A DNA stretch of 64,000 bases from Candidatus Termititenax sp. GTDB lineage: Bacteria; Margulisbacteria; Riflemargulisbacteria; GWF2-35-9; DYQY01. Positions 43,296 through 53,600 of the stretch are shown here, one piece after another; position 1 is the stretch's first letter; every line of letters begins with the position of its first letter. Made by a program: the position numbers and the translations under genes. Below the pieces are notes generated by a model, which searched no databases, was not told the origin of the DNA, and worked only from the letters and a program-made list of their open reading frames with translations. Location of the stretch: the NCBI GenBank assembly GCA_020719045.1, contig DYQY01000005.1, positions 88,277-152,276 on the forward strand, read 5' to 3'.

Positions 43296-44505
43296 AGCAA
43301 ATAGCATGAATGATGCTGTTAGAATGATCAAAAAGGATTTTGGTCCTGATGCGGTCATTCTTCATTCAAGAACGATTAACAAAGGTGGAATGTTCGGGTT
43401 ATTTGGTAGAGACGTAGTTGAGGTAATGGCCGGTATTGATGTAAACATCGTTGAAAAGAAACAAAACCAAGAAGCTAGAAAGCCAGTTGCAGCTCAGATT
43501 CCAACTCAACAGTATCCAAAAGAGCAAGTAGCTCAACAGAGAAATATTTATGCCCCAAGGGAAGAAACTAAGCAGTATTTTAGAGAACTTACTCAAGAGA
43601 TATCTCCAATAACCTCTAGTCTAGAACAGAAGGTTACAACTCTTACAAGGGAAATGGATGATATAAAAGAAACCTTAAACATCATTGTTCGAAAGGTGGC
43701 TAATTCTCCTCATCCAATGATTTCTCCAAAGCTGATGGGATACTATAAGCAGTTAGAGTCCAAAGGGATTAGCGAGGATTTGATAGTTAGCATTCTTCAA
43801 AATATTGAAAATGATTTTGAAGATAAAGATTTAGATAATAAACAAAGAATTAATGACTATATTCGCGGTAAGGTTATTGAGATGTTGGGAACTACAAATC
43901 AAATTGATCTTGATGCACCAGATGCGAAGAAGATTATTGCGCTAGTTGGTCCAACAGGTGTTGGTAAGACAACTACTATTGCAAAAATGGCTGCAAATTT
44001 TAGTTTAATCCAAAAAAAGAAAGTTGCACTTATAACTATCGATACATTTAGGGTTGCGGCTATAGAACAATTGAGAAACTATTCTAATATAATAGGAATT
44101 CCTATGGAGGTTGTTTTTAATATCGAGGACTTTACTCAGGCACTTAGAAAACATAAGGATATGGATATAATTCTTATTGATACTGCAGGTCGCTCGCCAA
44201 ATAATAGATCACAAATCTTAGAACTTAAGAAGTTTTTAAGAAACAGTTTTGTTGATACCTATTTGGTTTTAAGTGTAACCTCTAAATCAAAAGATATATA
44301 CAACACTATTCAGATATATAGTGCGATATTTGATGATAAGATTATTTTTACTAAGGTAGATGAGACAGATTCACGAGGTGTTATTCTGGATGTAGTTCAG
44401 AAATACCATAAAAAGTTGAGCTATTTTACAAATGGACAGAATGTCCCAGATGATTTTGAAGTCGCAAATCCTGGTAAAATTGCTGATTTGATTTTTGATG
44501 TTTAG
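43276..44505 (+). CDS. flhF: Flagellar SRP-like GTPase FlhF
   Basis: 409 residues: N-terminal MRIKKYEANSMNDAVRMIKK basic region, a linker, then an NG GTPase domain with GPTGVGKTTTIAKMAANF, DTFRVAAIEQLRNY and DTAGRSP. FlhF sets the site and number of flagella, usually at a pole. It overlaps the end of flhA and is 20 bases from flhG. Confidence 0.94.
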   Translation: MRIKKYEANSMNDAVRMIKKDFGPDAVILHSRTINKGGMFGLFGRDVVEVMAGIDVNIVEKKQNQEARKPVAAQIPTQQYPKEQVAQQRNIYAPREETKQYFRELTQEISPITSSLEQKVTTLTREMDDIKETLNIIVRKVANSPHPMISPKLMGYYKQLESKGISEDLIVSILQNIENDFEDKDLDNKQRINDYIRGKVIEMLGTTNQIDLDAPDAKKIIALVGPTGVGKTTTIAKMAANFSLIQKKKVALITIDTFRVAAIEQLRNYSNIIGIPMEVVFNIEDFTQALRKHKDMDIILIDTAGRSPNNRSQILELKKFLRNSFVDTYLVLSVTSKSKDIYNTIQIYSAIFDDKIIFTKVDETDSRGVILDVVQKYHKKLSYFTNGQNVPDDFEVANPGKIADLIFDV

Positions 44506-44525
44506 ATAGTTTTTTGGGGGAAATT

Positions 44526-45425
44526 ATGGATCAGGCGGATTCGCTAAGACAATTAGTTAGGTCACAGGGCAGAAACGATGTTGGTGTTGTCGTGTCTAAA
44601 AAAGAGGCAAATACACGTATAATCGCTGTTACTAGTGGTAAGGGTGGAGTTGGAAAGTCAAACCTTTCTCTTAATCTAGGATTAGCTATTGCTAAGAGCC
44701 AAGCTAAAAAAGTTCTTATTCTGGATGCTGACTTTGGTACTGCCAATGTTGATATTTTGATGGGTGTTTTCCCGAAATATAACATTAGTAATGTTATTTA
44801 TGATCAGATTCCTATCGAGGAAGTTATCGTTGAAGGACCTTATGGTGTTAAAGTACTGCCAGGTGTTTCTGGTGTTGCACAATTAACGTCACTTACAGAG
44901 AACCAAAAACAATTCTTTTTCGAACAGTTAGAGCTTTATCAAGATAAACATCATCCAGATATTATTATTATTGATACTGGTGCAGGTGTTGGTAATACTG
45001 TTATGAATTTTTTGTTGTCAGCTGACGAGGTTATTGTAGTTTTAACTGCAGAACCAACGTCGCTTTCTGACTCATATGCAGTTATCAAGACACTCCATCA
45101 ATACAATTCAGAGATGAAGGTTAGTATTATTGCAAATATGGTTAATAGTGAAAATGAGGCATTAAAGGTATATTCTCTGCTTCAAAATGTTTGTAGTAAA
45201 TTCTTAGCAAAAAGCATTGAGTATTTGGGGCATGTAAGTGCAAGTAAAACACTTTGTTCAGCGGTTAGGGAGCAGCGACCTGTTTTGGTTAATTATCCTA
45301 ACGCTACTGTTTCATATGAGATTATTAAACTTGCAAAGAAAATTGTTAGTATTGATCCAGCTGGTAAGAAAAGTTTCTCAAACTTTTTTTCATTAGCAAC
45401 AAAGTACTTTGGATGGAATGATTAA
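44526..45425 (+). CDS. flhG: MinD-like ATPase FlhG
   Basis: 299 residues from ATG 44526, preceded by GGGGGAAATT; the TTG at 44514 is a weaker alternative. The N-terminus (MDQADSLRQLVRS) matches the FlhG activation helix with its DQA motif, followed by the deviant Walker A SGKGGVGKSNLSLNL and DADFGTANVDILMG. It regulates FlhF and flagellar number. It overlaps the next small gene by 17 bases. Confidence 0.93.
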   Translation: MDQADSLRQLVRSQGRNDVGVVVSKKEANTRIIAVTSGKGGVGKSNLSLNLGLAIAKSQAKKVLILDADFGTANVDILMGVFPKYNISNVIYDQIPIEEVIVEGPYGVKVLPGVSGVAQLTSLTENQKQFFFEQLELYQDKHHPDIIIIDTGAGVGNTVMNFLLSADEVIVVLTAEPTSLSDSYAVIKTLHQYNSEMKVSIIANMVNSENEALKVYSLLQNVCSKFLAKSIEYLGHVSASKTLCSAVREQRPVLVNYPNATVSYEIIKLAKKIVSIDPAGKKSFSNFFSLATKYFGWND

Positions 45426-45663
45426 GAAGTATAGTTTATATTTTGCTAATACGGCTACGATAGTAGTTTTCTCTGCTAGCCTTTATAATGGTGTTTCTTT
45501 TTCCACTTTAGTTATTAGGACTGTCATCACTTTTTTTGTTTGTTACTTTTTAGCATTATTGTTAGGTATTATCACAATAGAAACGTTGTTAGATAGTCAG
45601 ATGAGAAAGATTGAGACTCGGAAAGAGCAGAAGAGAGCAGAAGAAAAGAACAAAAAGGCTTAG
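45409..45663 (+). CDS. Small membrane protein between flhG and fliA
   Basis: 84 residues with two hydrophobic segments (about 10-27 and 34-57) and a strongly charged C-terminal tail (MRKIETRKEQKRAEEKNKK). An alternative ATG at 45418 also fits. No family is recognised. Its place between flhG and fliA, overlapping flhG, suggests a flagellum-linked role. Confidence 0.75.
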   Translation: MDGMIKKYSLYFANTATIVVFSASLYNGVSFSTLVIRTVITFFVCYFLALLLGIITIETLLDSQMRKIETRKEQKRAEEKNKKA

Positions 45664-45678
45664 GTTTTTATAAGGAGA

Positions 45679-46413
45679 ATGATGCTTAAAAAGGGTAATC
45701 CTTATGATAAAGATAAAACCAGTGAAGAGATTGAGCGACTGGTACTGAGCAATCTTGCCTTAGTGAAACACATAATTTCAAGAATGGAAATGAATCTTCC
45801 TTACGGAATGGATAAAGAAGACCTTGTTAGTGTTGGCAACATTGGTCTGCTAGAGGCAGCTCAGAATTATGATAGTTCCAAAAATGTTCAGTTTCAGACC
45901 TATGCCTACATTAAGGTTCGAGGAGCTGTGCTAGATGAGATTAGAAAAGTCAGCTTCGGTGGACAATCAATCATCAGAAAACATAAAAAAATATCCGATG
46001 CCTATAAAACACTTGAGCAGAAACTTGCTAGAATGCCAAAAGATAGCGAGGTTGCTGAAGAGCTAGGCCTTAGCGAAGATAAGTTTGATAAACTGGTTGA
46101 CGAGACTAGCGGTGCTTATTTGATGTCTTTAGACGACTTCACTGATGATGAAGATAATCTAAGGTTTATTGACCAGTTGTCCGACGATGAAGACCATTTA
46201 GGTGAAATCATTGAACAGGAGAAGGTAGACATACTGGTGAAAGCAATAGATGACTTGCCAGAAAAAGATAGGATTATACTCAGTCTCTACTATGAACAGA
46301 GATTGTCACTAAAAGAGATAAGTCTTATAATGAATTTATCTGAATCTAGGATATCTCAGGTTCATAAAAAAGCTGTAGTCGCCATACGTGCGTTTATACA
46401 AAATAGGATGTAG
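45679..46413 (+). CDS. fliA: Flagellar sigma factor FliA (sigma-28)
   Basis: 244 residues with region 2 (LVKHIISRMEMNLPYGMDKEDLVSVGNIGLLEA), region 2.4 (YAYIKVRGAVLDEIRK), a region 3 segment and region 4 (LYYEQRLSLKEISLIMNLSESRISQ). The FliA/WhiG family directs late flagellar genes. Two ATGs are adjacent (45679 and 45682); AGGAG sits too close to the first, so the second is slightly preferred for initiation. Confidence 0.94.
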   Translation: MMLKKGNPYDKDKTSEEIERLVLSNLALVKHIISRMEMNLPYGMDKEDLVSVGNIGLLEAAQNYDSSKNVQFQTYAYIKVRGAVLDEIRKVSFGGQSIIRKHKKISDAYKTLEQKLARMPKDSEVAEELGLSEDKFDKLVDETSGAYLMSLDDFTDDEDNLRFIDQLSDDEDHLGEIIEQEKVDILVKAIDDLPEKDRIILSLYYEQRLSLKEISLIMNLSESRISQVHKKAVVAIRAFIQNRM

Positions 46414-46453
46414 GAATACCTTTTTTTAGAGCATACCAAAGGAGCAAAGTTAG

Positions 46454-49189
46454 ATGGAGAAAACATATAAAGATACGTTGAATTTACCTCATACAGAGAT
46501 GCCTATGAAGGCTGGTCTTGTAAATATCGAGGCCGGTATTATTGATGGCTGGGAAAAAAATGATATTTATAAGAAACGCTTAGAAGAGAACAAGAATAAC
46601 AACGCTTTTATTCTTCACGATGGACCACCATATCCAAACGGAAATATTCATTTAGGGCATGCTTTAAATAAGATACTTAAAGATATTGTAGTTAAGTACC
46701 ATTTAATGAAGGGTGATTATACTCCTTTTATTCCAGGTTGGGATTGTCATGGTCTTCCAATTGAAACTCAGCTTCTGAAGGAACTAAAGAAGAAAGAAGT
46801 AAAACCTGAGGAGATAAATGAATTCAGAAATCAGTGTAAGGAATATGCTTTAAGATACGTTGATTTGCAAAAAGAGCAATTTAAAAAAATGGGTATTTTT
46901 GGGGATTTTGATAATCCTTATTTAACACTAACCCCAGAATACGAAAAAGGTGTTATTGAACTTTTTGGTAAGATGGCTGAAAAGGGTGTTATTTATCAGG
47001 GAAGAAAACCAATTCATTGGTGTATGCATTGTACAACTGCTCTAGCAGAGGCAGAGATAGAGTATGCTGACGAGAAATCACCATCAGTTTATGTTAAGTT
47101 TACTCTTGAGAAAGATTTAGATGGACATAAAGACGTGTCTCTGATTGTTTGGACCACAACTCCTTGGACGCTACCTGCGAATGTAGGCGTTGCAGTTAAT
47201 AATACATTTGAGTATGTTTTATTTGAAGTAAATGGCGAGAAGTTTATTTGTGTGCAAGATTTACTACCAAAGATAAAGGAAGTAATGGAGTGGGATGAAG
47301 TTAAGACTATTAGTTATTACAAAGGTGAAAAGCTAGTTGGTCTTAATTATTCGCATCCATTTGTTAATAGATTATCACCAATAATATCTGCTGATTTCGT
47401 ATCTAATGAAGATGGAACAGGGTTAGTTCATATTGCTCCAGGTCATGGTTATGATGACTATGTAGCAGGGCTTAAGTTTAATCTTCCTGTAATCATGCCA
47501 GTTGATAATAACGGTATATTTACTGAGGAAGCTGGTAAGTATCAAGGTATGAAGGTATTTGATGCGAATAAAGAAATAGTTCAGGACATGGAAGCGTCAG
47601 GTAAATTACTAAAGATGCAATGGTTAAAGCACTCATATCCACATTGTTGGAGATGTCAGAGCCCAGTTATTTTTAGAGCAACTGAGCAGTGGTTTGTAAG
47701 AATGGACGGAGATTATGACTTAAGGGGAAAAGCTTTAAAGCAAATAGCCGAGATTGATAAGAATGAAGGCTGGATTCCTGCTTGGGGTGAAAAACGCATA
47801 AGAGGAATGGTAGAAGGAAGACCAGATTGGTGTATTTCTCGTCAGAGAAGCTGGGGCATTCCTATACCAGTCTTTTATTGTGAGAAATGTAATGAGCCAC
47901 ATTATACAGGCGTGTTTAATCAAGCTGTGGCTGAGATTGTAGGTAAGGAAGGAACAAATTCTTGGTTTACTAAGTCCGCAGAGCAGATTCTTCCAAAAGG
48001 TACAAAGTGTTCAAAGTGCGGCAATTTAGCTTTCTATAAAGACTCAAATATCATGGATGTTTGGTTAGAGTCAGGTTCTTCGCACGAAGCTGTTATAAGA
48101 ACCAGAAAAGAGCTTTCGTATCCTGCTGATTTGTATTTAGAGGGAAGTGACCAACATCGTGGTTGGTTTCAATCATCATTACTTACATCAGTGGCAGCTT
48201 ATGATAAAGCACCATATAAACAAGTATTAACGCATGGTTTTACCATAGATGAAAAGGGTCAAAAGATGAGTAAGTCTAAGGGTAATGTTATTGACCCACT
48301 TAAGGTTGTTGGACAGCACGGAGTAGATATCCTTCGTTTGTGGGTAAGTTCTACAGATTTTAGGAATGACGTAGCTTTATCTGAAAATATTGTTAGTCAG
48401 ATTAAAGATGCTTTCTCTAAGATAAGAAATACTTTAAGGTTTATGATTAGCAATTTTTATGATTTTAATCCAGCAACGGATGCAGTTGAAGAGAAAGATT
48501 TGTTGCCAATAGATAAGTATATAGTTTCAGAGTTCAGGACTGTAATTTATGAAGCAGACAAAGCTTATGATGCTTATTATTTTCATCAGATATATAGAAA
48601 GATTTATGAGTTCTGTGTTGGTCAGCTTAGTTCTTTTTATTTAGATGTGCAAAAGGATAATCTTTATTGTAATGGGGCTGATTCTAAACAAAGAAGATCT
48701 TCACAGTCAGCTATGTTTTTAATTTCCCTTGATATGGTTAAGATATTGGCTCCGATATTAAGCTTTTCTATGGAAGATATTTATCAGTATTTGCCGATTA
48801 AAGATAAAAAAGAATCAATATTATTAGAGAAATTGCCAGTCGGTTCTGCAAGTGCAGACTCAGAACAAAAAGAGGTTATAAGAATAAGGCAAATAGTCTC
48901 AGAAGGTGTTCGTTCATTAATTAATGTTGAGCTAGAAAAAGCTAGAAAAGATAAAACAATTGGTAGTTCCTTAGATGCCAAAGTTATTCTGTATACAGCC
49001 AAGGATATAACAGCAGAAGACATTATGAGTATTATGGTTCTTAGCCAAGTAGAAGTTAAGAGTATCAAGGGTGAGGATAAGGTAGAGGTCTTTGTTGCAG
49101 ATGGCGGGAAATGTGAACGTTGTTGGAAATATGCTACATTAACAAAAGATGGTCTCTGTCCAAGGTGTGAATCAGTAGTAAATGCTTAG
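46454..49189 (+). CDS. ileS: Isoleucyl-tRNA synthetase
   Basis: 911 residues with HIGH-type PPYPNGNIHLGHA, the CP1 editing domain (WTTTPWTLPANVG and related), GSDQHRGWFQSS, KMSKSKGN and a C-terminal zinc module (CERCWKYA, CPRC). It charges tRNA-Ile. A good Shine-Dalgarno (AAGGAG) precedes the ATG. The 3' end overlaps the LCP gene by 8 bases. Confidence 0.97.
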   Translation: MEKTYKDTLNLPHTEMPMKAGLVNIEAGIIDGWEKNDIYKKRLEENKNNNAFILHDGPPYPNGNIHLGHALNKILKDIVVKYHLMKGDYTPFIPGWDCHGLPIETQLLKELKKKEVKPEEINEFRNQCKEYALRYVDLQKEQFKKMGIFGDFDNPYLTLTPEYEKGVIELFGKMAEKGVIYQGRKPIHWCMHCTTALAEAEIEYADEKSPSVYVKFTLEKDLDGHKDVSLIVWTTTPWTLPANVGVAVNNTFEYVLFEVNGEKFICVQDLLPKIKEVMEWDEVKTISYYKGEKLVGLNYSHPFVNRLSPIISADFVSNEDGTGLVHIAPGHGYDDYVAGLKFNLPVIMPVDNNGIFTEEAGKYQGMKVFDANKEIVQDMEASGKLLKMQWLKHSYPHCWRCQSPVIFRATEQWFVRMDGDYDLRGKALKQIAEIDKNEGWIPAWGEKRIRGMVEGRPDWCISRQRSWGIPIPVFYCEKCNEPHYTGVFNQAVAEIVGKEGTNSWFTKSAEQILPKGTKCSKCGNLAFYKDSNIMDVWLESGSSHEAVIRTRKELSYPADLYLEGSDQHRGWFQSSLLTSVAAYDKAPYKQVLTHGFTIDEKGQKMSKSKGNVIDPLKVVGQHGVDILRLWVSSTDFRNDVALSENIVSQIKDAFSKIRNTLRFMISNFYDFNPATDAVEEKDLLPIDKYIVSEFRTVIYEADKAYDAYYFHQIYRKIYEFCVGQLSSFYLDVQKDNLYCNGADSKQRRSSQSAMFLISLDMVKILAPILSFSMEDIYQYLPIKDKKESILLEKLPVGSASADSEQKEVIRIRQIVSEGVRSLINVELEKARKDKTIGSSLDAKVILYTAKDITAEDIMSIMVLSQVEVKSIKGEDKVEVFVADGGKCERCWKYATLTKDGLCPRCESVVNA

Positions 49190-50543
49190 AAAATTCTTTT
49201 CTGATAACAAACTATTTAACAAGAAGAAAATTGTAGCAGCCTATGTTGCTACTTTTTTTGTTACAGTTATTGTTGGATTATATTTGGGTTTGTTATTAAG
49301 TCAGTGGAATTTAGTTAATTATTTAATCCATGTATTACCTCAAACAAAACTCAGTCCTGCTGATAATATTTTGGTTTTGGGGCTTGATAATGTTAAGGAC
49401 AGTAGTCGTTCAGATACCATAATGGTAATTAATGTGAACAGATTAACAAAAAAGCTTGGAATACTTTCTATCCCAAGAGATTCTCGGATTGATATTAGAG
49501 GACGAGGACCTGATAAGATAAATCATGCATATGCTTATGGAGGAGTAGATTTAGTTAAAGAATCCTTGTCCGCTTTTTTGAGGGTTCCGATTAAATACCA
49601 TGTTGTTCTTAAGCTCGATGGGGTTAAGGGTGCAATTGATGAAATTGGTGGTATTGATATGGATATACAGAAACGCATGTACTATATGGATAAAGCCGGC
49701 GACTTATACATTGATTTTAAACCAGGCAAACAAGTATTAAATGGGGAACAAGCTACTTCATTTTTAAGGTTTAGACATGATGCTCAAGGAGATATGGGGA
49801 GAATTAGTAGACAACAGCAGTTTGTTAAGGCAGTAGTTAGTAAAATGTTGCAACCTCAAAACTTGGTTAAGTTACCCAAACTTGTTTCAGATAAGGAAAA
49901 GTATGTTGATACAAACTTATCTGTTGGGCAGATATTGGGTTTAGCAAATGAGTTTAAGAGTACTATTGAGCGTGGTGATTTGAATGTTAACACACTTCCT
50001 GGAGAGGTTTTATTCCTGAATGGTCTTTATTATTGGAAGGTTGATTTAGCTTCTTCTTCCAAAATGATAGATGATACATTGCACGGTTTTAAAGAAATAA
50101 AGATTGTTAAGAAAGAAGTAGTAACTTCCAACATTAAACTTGCTAACGAAGAGTTTGGTAAGCCAAAAGTGCTAACTTTAGTTGAGATTAAGAAGTTTAT
50201 GCCAGAAGAAGAAAAAACTAATAATATGATATTTGAAAAGGGTATTGAAGTTAGCGTTGAGGTATTAAATGGTAATGGTATTACAGGTTCTGCTACAGTC
50301 GTTGGAGATATTCTTAAGAAGAGAGGAATAGTTGTCGCTAGAGTAAATAATGGTGCGCATTTCCAATACGAGAATACAGTTATCGTAGATTGGAAAGGTA
50401 AGACAAACGAGTCTTTAAAATTAGCTAAAGCAATGAACATTAATCCAGCAAATATTATTTCCTACAGCTTACCAGCAAAAACTATCGACATGTGCGTAGT
50501 TCTAGGTAAGGACTGGGAGAAGCTTACAGGAGTAAAGAAATAA
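49182..50543 (+). CDS. LytR-CpsA-Psr family protein with LytR C-terminal domain
   Basis: 453 residues: one N-terminal membrane helix (about 17-38), an LCP domain (DNILVLGLDNVKDSSRSDTI, GILSIPRDSRIDI, INHAYAYGG, RFRHDAQGDMGRISRQQ) and a C-terminal LytR_C domain (EVLNGNGITGSATVV). LCP enzymes attach glycopolymers to peptidoglycan or process wall polymers. The gene overlaps ileS and is followed directly by an inverted repeat-family copy. Confidence 0.93.
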   Translation: MLRKFFSDNKLFNKKKIVAAYVATFFVTVIVGLYLGLLLSQWNLVNYLIHVLPQTKLSPADNILVLGLDNVKDSSRSDTIMVINVNRLTKKLGILSIPRDSRIDIRGRGPDKINHAYAYGGVDLVKESLSAFLRVPIKYHVVLKLDGVKGAIDEIGGIDMDIQKRMYYMDKAGDLYIDFKPGKQVLNGEQATSFLRFRHDAQGDMGRISRQQQFVKAVVSKMLQPQNLVKLPKLVSDKEKYVDTNLSVGQILGLANEFKSTIERGDLNVNTLPGEVLFLNGLYYWKVDLASSSKMIDDTLHGFKEIKIVKKEVVTSNIKLANEEFGKPKVLTLVEIKKFMPEEEKTNNMIFEKGIEVSVEVLNGNGITGSATVVGDILKKRGIVVARVNNGAHFQYENTVIVDWKGKTNESLKLAKAMNINPANIISYSLPAKTIDMCVVLGKDWEKLTGVKK

Positions 50544-50587
50544 CCCCCTCTGTCTCGCTAGCGAGACATCTCCCCACTAAGGGGGAG
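50543..50587. repeat. Dispersed palindromic repeat family 1, copy C (inverted)
   Basis: Read on the minus strand it has a hairpin CTCCCC/GGGGAG, then ATGTC, a 16-base palindrome (50552-50567, GTCTCGCT/AGCGAGAC) and a GAGGGGGT tail: the same layout as copies A and B. It overlaps the last base of the LCP stop codon and lies between that gene and the restriction-modification gene. Confidence 0.75.
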
Positions 50588-50663
50588 AATTTAGTAACAA
50601 ACCTGTTTGTTTTTTGAATAACTTTCGTTTGTCTTGATCGTATATGTCCTGTCGAGCGGTAGA

Positions 50664-53600
50664 CTATGCTTCAGTAATTCTTTTAACAACAGGCTCAATA
50701 CCTATTATTTTATTAATTTGACTAATAACTCCATTTTTAATTTCTTCAATCTTATTGTATTTCTGTGAGATTTGTTTTTGCTTTGTTGTATCAATTTTAT
50801 TTAGACTATACGGAATGGGAATTTTAAATCCTTTCATAAGATCAACAGTAACACGTTTGTTTTGTTCACCGACAGCTATTTTTTTTAAGTTATTCTTTAA
50901 GTAGTGATAAACATAAGATAAATCAATTGATTGAATATATTCATCTTTCAGAATTAAAGCACCACAATGAGTTGTCATACAAAACTTGCCATCTCTAATA
51001 AAAACAGTACCAGCATGAATTCCGTCAGTAGTCCACGTTAAGCAGGGTGTATCTAAATCAAATGAATTAATTCTTCCCAATATTCCATCATCTGATGTTT
51101 GGGATGAATAAACAGGGTATTCTCCTACATTAGATTTTATATATTTATTGGTATATTTAGGGTTTCCTTTTTCAATATTGAAGTATTTTGTTATTGAAAA
51201 AAATTTATACTCAGATTCATCTTCATATATTTTTATTTTTAAGTTTTTTAAATTTTCAACTGTTTCATTTATTTCATGTTTTAAATCCATAATAAACTTA
51301 TACTCATTAATTATTTCAATTTGAAGTGTTTCTGATATTTCAGTTCCATCCATTGGAACAGGTATTTCTTGTTCTTCAATTATTGATAAATATAATTTGG
51401 TAAACTCATCTTTTCCTGCCGTATCTCTTCTTCCAATTGCAATATTTCGTAGAATAGGCTCAAGTACAAATTTAACATATTCTACATTTATCTTTGGATT
51501 TATTGGGATTAGGATTCCGCGATCATAATTAACTGAGAATTTTCCATCAGTTGCTTTCATATAGCCGGCAAAACCATTACGTGCCCATGTTAAGTGAGGA
51601 CCATCATAGTCATATGTTGAAATATGAGTTAAAGGTTCGTTATTACTAGCAGCATAAACAGGATATTCTCCTTTATTCAGTTCTCCATATTTTTTTGTAT
51701 ATTTAGGATCGCCAAGTTTCGGATCAAACAATTCAGGTATTCTATATAATTTAAAGTTTATTTTTTCGTTTTTTTTTTCATCCAATTCTGTAAGTTCATT
51801 CTGATAATCTAATAGGGTTGTTGATATTTCTCCAATAAGCATAGAAAATTCAGGTATATCAAATATCTTATCTGCTTTTAATAAACCTAAAGCAATACGT
51901 TCTTTTTCAGACCAATAATTATCAATAATCCAACTGCGAGTATAACTATTCTCAAATTCTGAATAGTCGATTATTTTACATCGAGGATCTTTGTTTATTG
52001 AGTTAAAAGCATTTTTATTACCTTTAAAAAAAGAAAACATTGTAACCGCTTCTTGTAGGTCATTTTGATCTATATCAAATCTGTTAACATCTCTAGTTTC
52101 ACCTATTTCACTCACTAAATAGGTGAATATAGGTTCTTTTTGAATCAATTCTTTTTCATGCTTTTTTGTTATACATAAAATATATGTTTTTTTATTTGTT
52201 GTAAAAAAAGTGTTAATTGGTAAAGAGATAATTCCTTCAATAAAACATTCATCTAAAATATATTTTCTTAAGTGTTTATCATGTTGTCTATTGAGAATTC
52301 CATCTGGTATTACAACAAAAGCTTTTCCTCCTGGTTTTAGGGCTTTAACAATCCACTCCATAAAGAGACCCTCAACACCTAAAGCATTAATCTTGAAGTA
52401 TTTCTCCAGATCACCGTCTTTTTTTATTTCTTCTTTTAAATTGCTACTACCGCTTGTAACGTAAGGTGGATTTGTAAGAATTAAGTCGTATTCGTTCTCT
52501 ATTGGTTCAGACAATGTACCCAAAATAGAATTTGTTTTTAAGACAAAGCTTTCATTGAATACTCTTGAGAATTCTTCTGTTAAACCTGAATTTTCTTTTA
52601 TTAAATCAGAAAAATATATAAGCATATTTGCTTTAGCCAAAATAATAGTTTTTTGCTCATCTTTATCAAAACCTTTGTCGAAACCATGTAATGTAATTTT
52701 TGGTTCCAACTTGCCATTAGATATTTTATAGAACTGATTTAACCTCGTAATAATTGGTTCAAGTAAAAATTTTCCAACGCCACATGCCGGATCACAAATT
52801 TTTATGCCTTCCTTGATATCATCTTTGGCAATTTCAACTATTGCTCTTACAACCTTTAGAGGGGTAAAAAACTGCCCCCAATTTTTTTTACTTATGCTTT
52901 CTTTAAGAAAACTTTCAAATAGTTGACTTTTAAAATCATAATCTATATTCTCAAGTTTTCCATAATCTCTGAATTTTCCGAGAATTTTTTTGAAAACTGC
53001 ACTGTAGCCTCTTACTGCTTTTTGATCTTTGCTTACGAAAATAGTACCATTAATGATTGTAGTTTTATCAAGGACATTTTCAGGAAATAATTTTTTTATT
53101 TTAGGTCGAATGATGCTTGCATAAGTTTCAAGTACTTCATCTTCTGTATTTGAGATAAAACTATCATATAATGTATCAAAATTGTACATTCCTTGGAGGA
53201 CATTTAAATCACTTAGATATTTGAAAATAAAAAGTTCAACAAATGTATAGAGACAGTTTTCAGGAGTAGCACCACTGACAGACCAAATATCTTGCCATAT
53301 TTGTTTGGCTAAATCTGTTGGATTAACAAGTTCCTTTGGCTTTATTTGATCATTTAATTCATTTACAGAGTAAATAATTTTTTCTATTAGTTTCGGAAGA
53401 TTCTCATCTTTGGGATTAAATAATTGAATAATGGGGTTGCCATCTTCATTAAGAATTTGATTGCCTGTATTAACATTAATCCAAAGAGTATCTACAGTAT
53501 CAGTTGCAATAAGAATATTTGTTCTTAATTTTCTGGCGACTTCAAGTTCTTGTTTTACAGCTTTTTCCTTCTGTGTTGGTGTTTTAAATTCAGAAGGTTT

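Noticed and set aside
50552-50567. 16-base palindrome after the LCP gene as a simple terminator
   Set aside because: No U-run follows, and the surrounding layout matches the dispersed repeat copies at 28611 and 31598.
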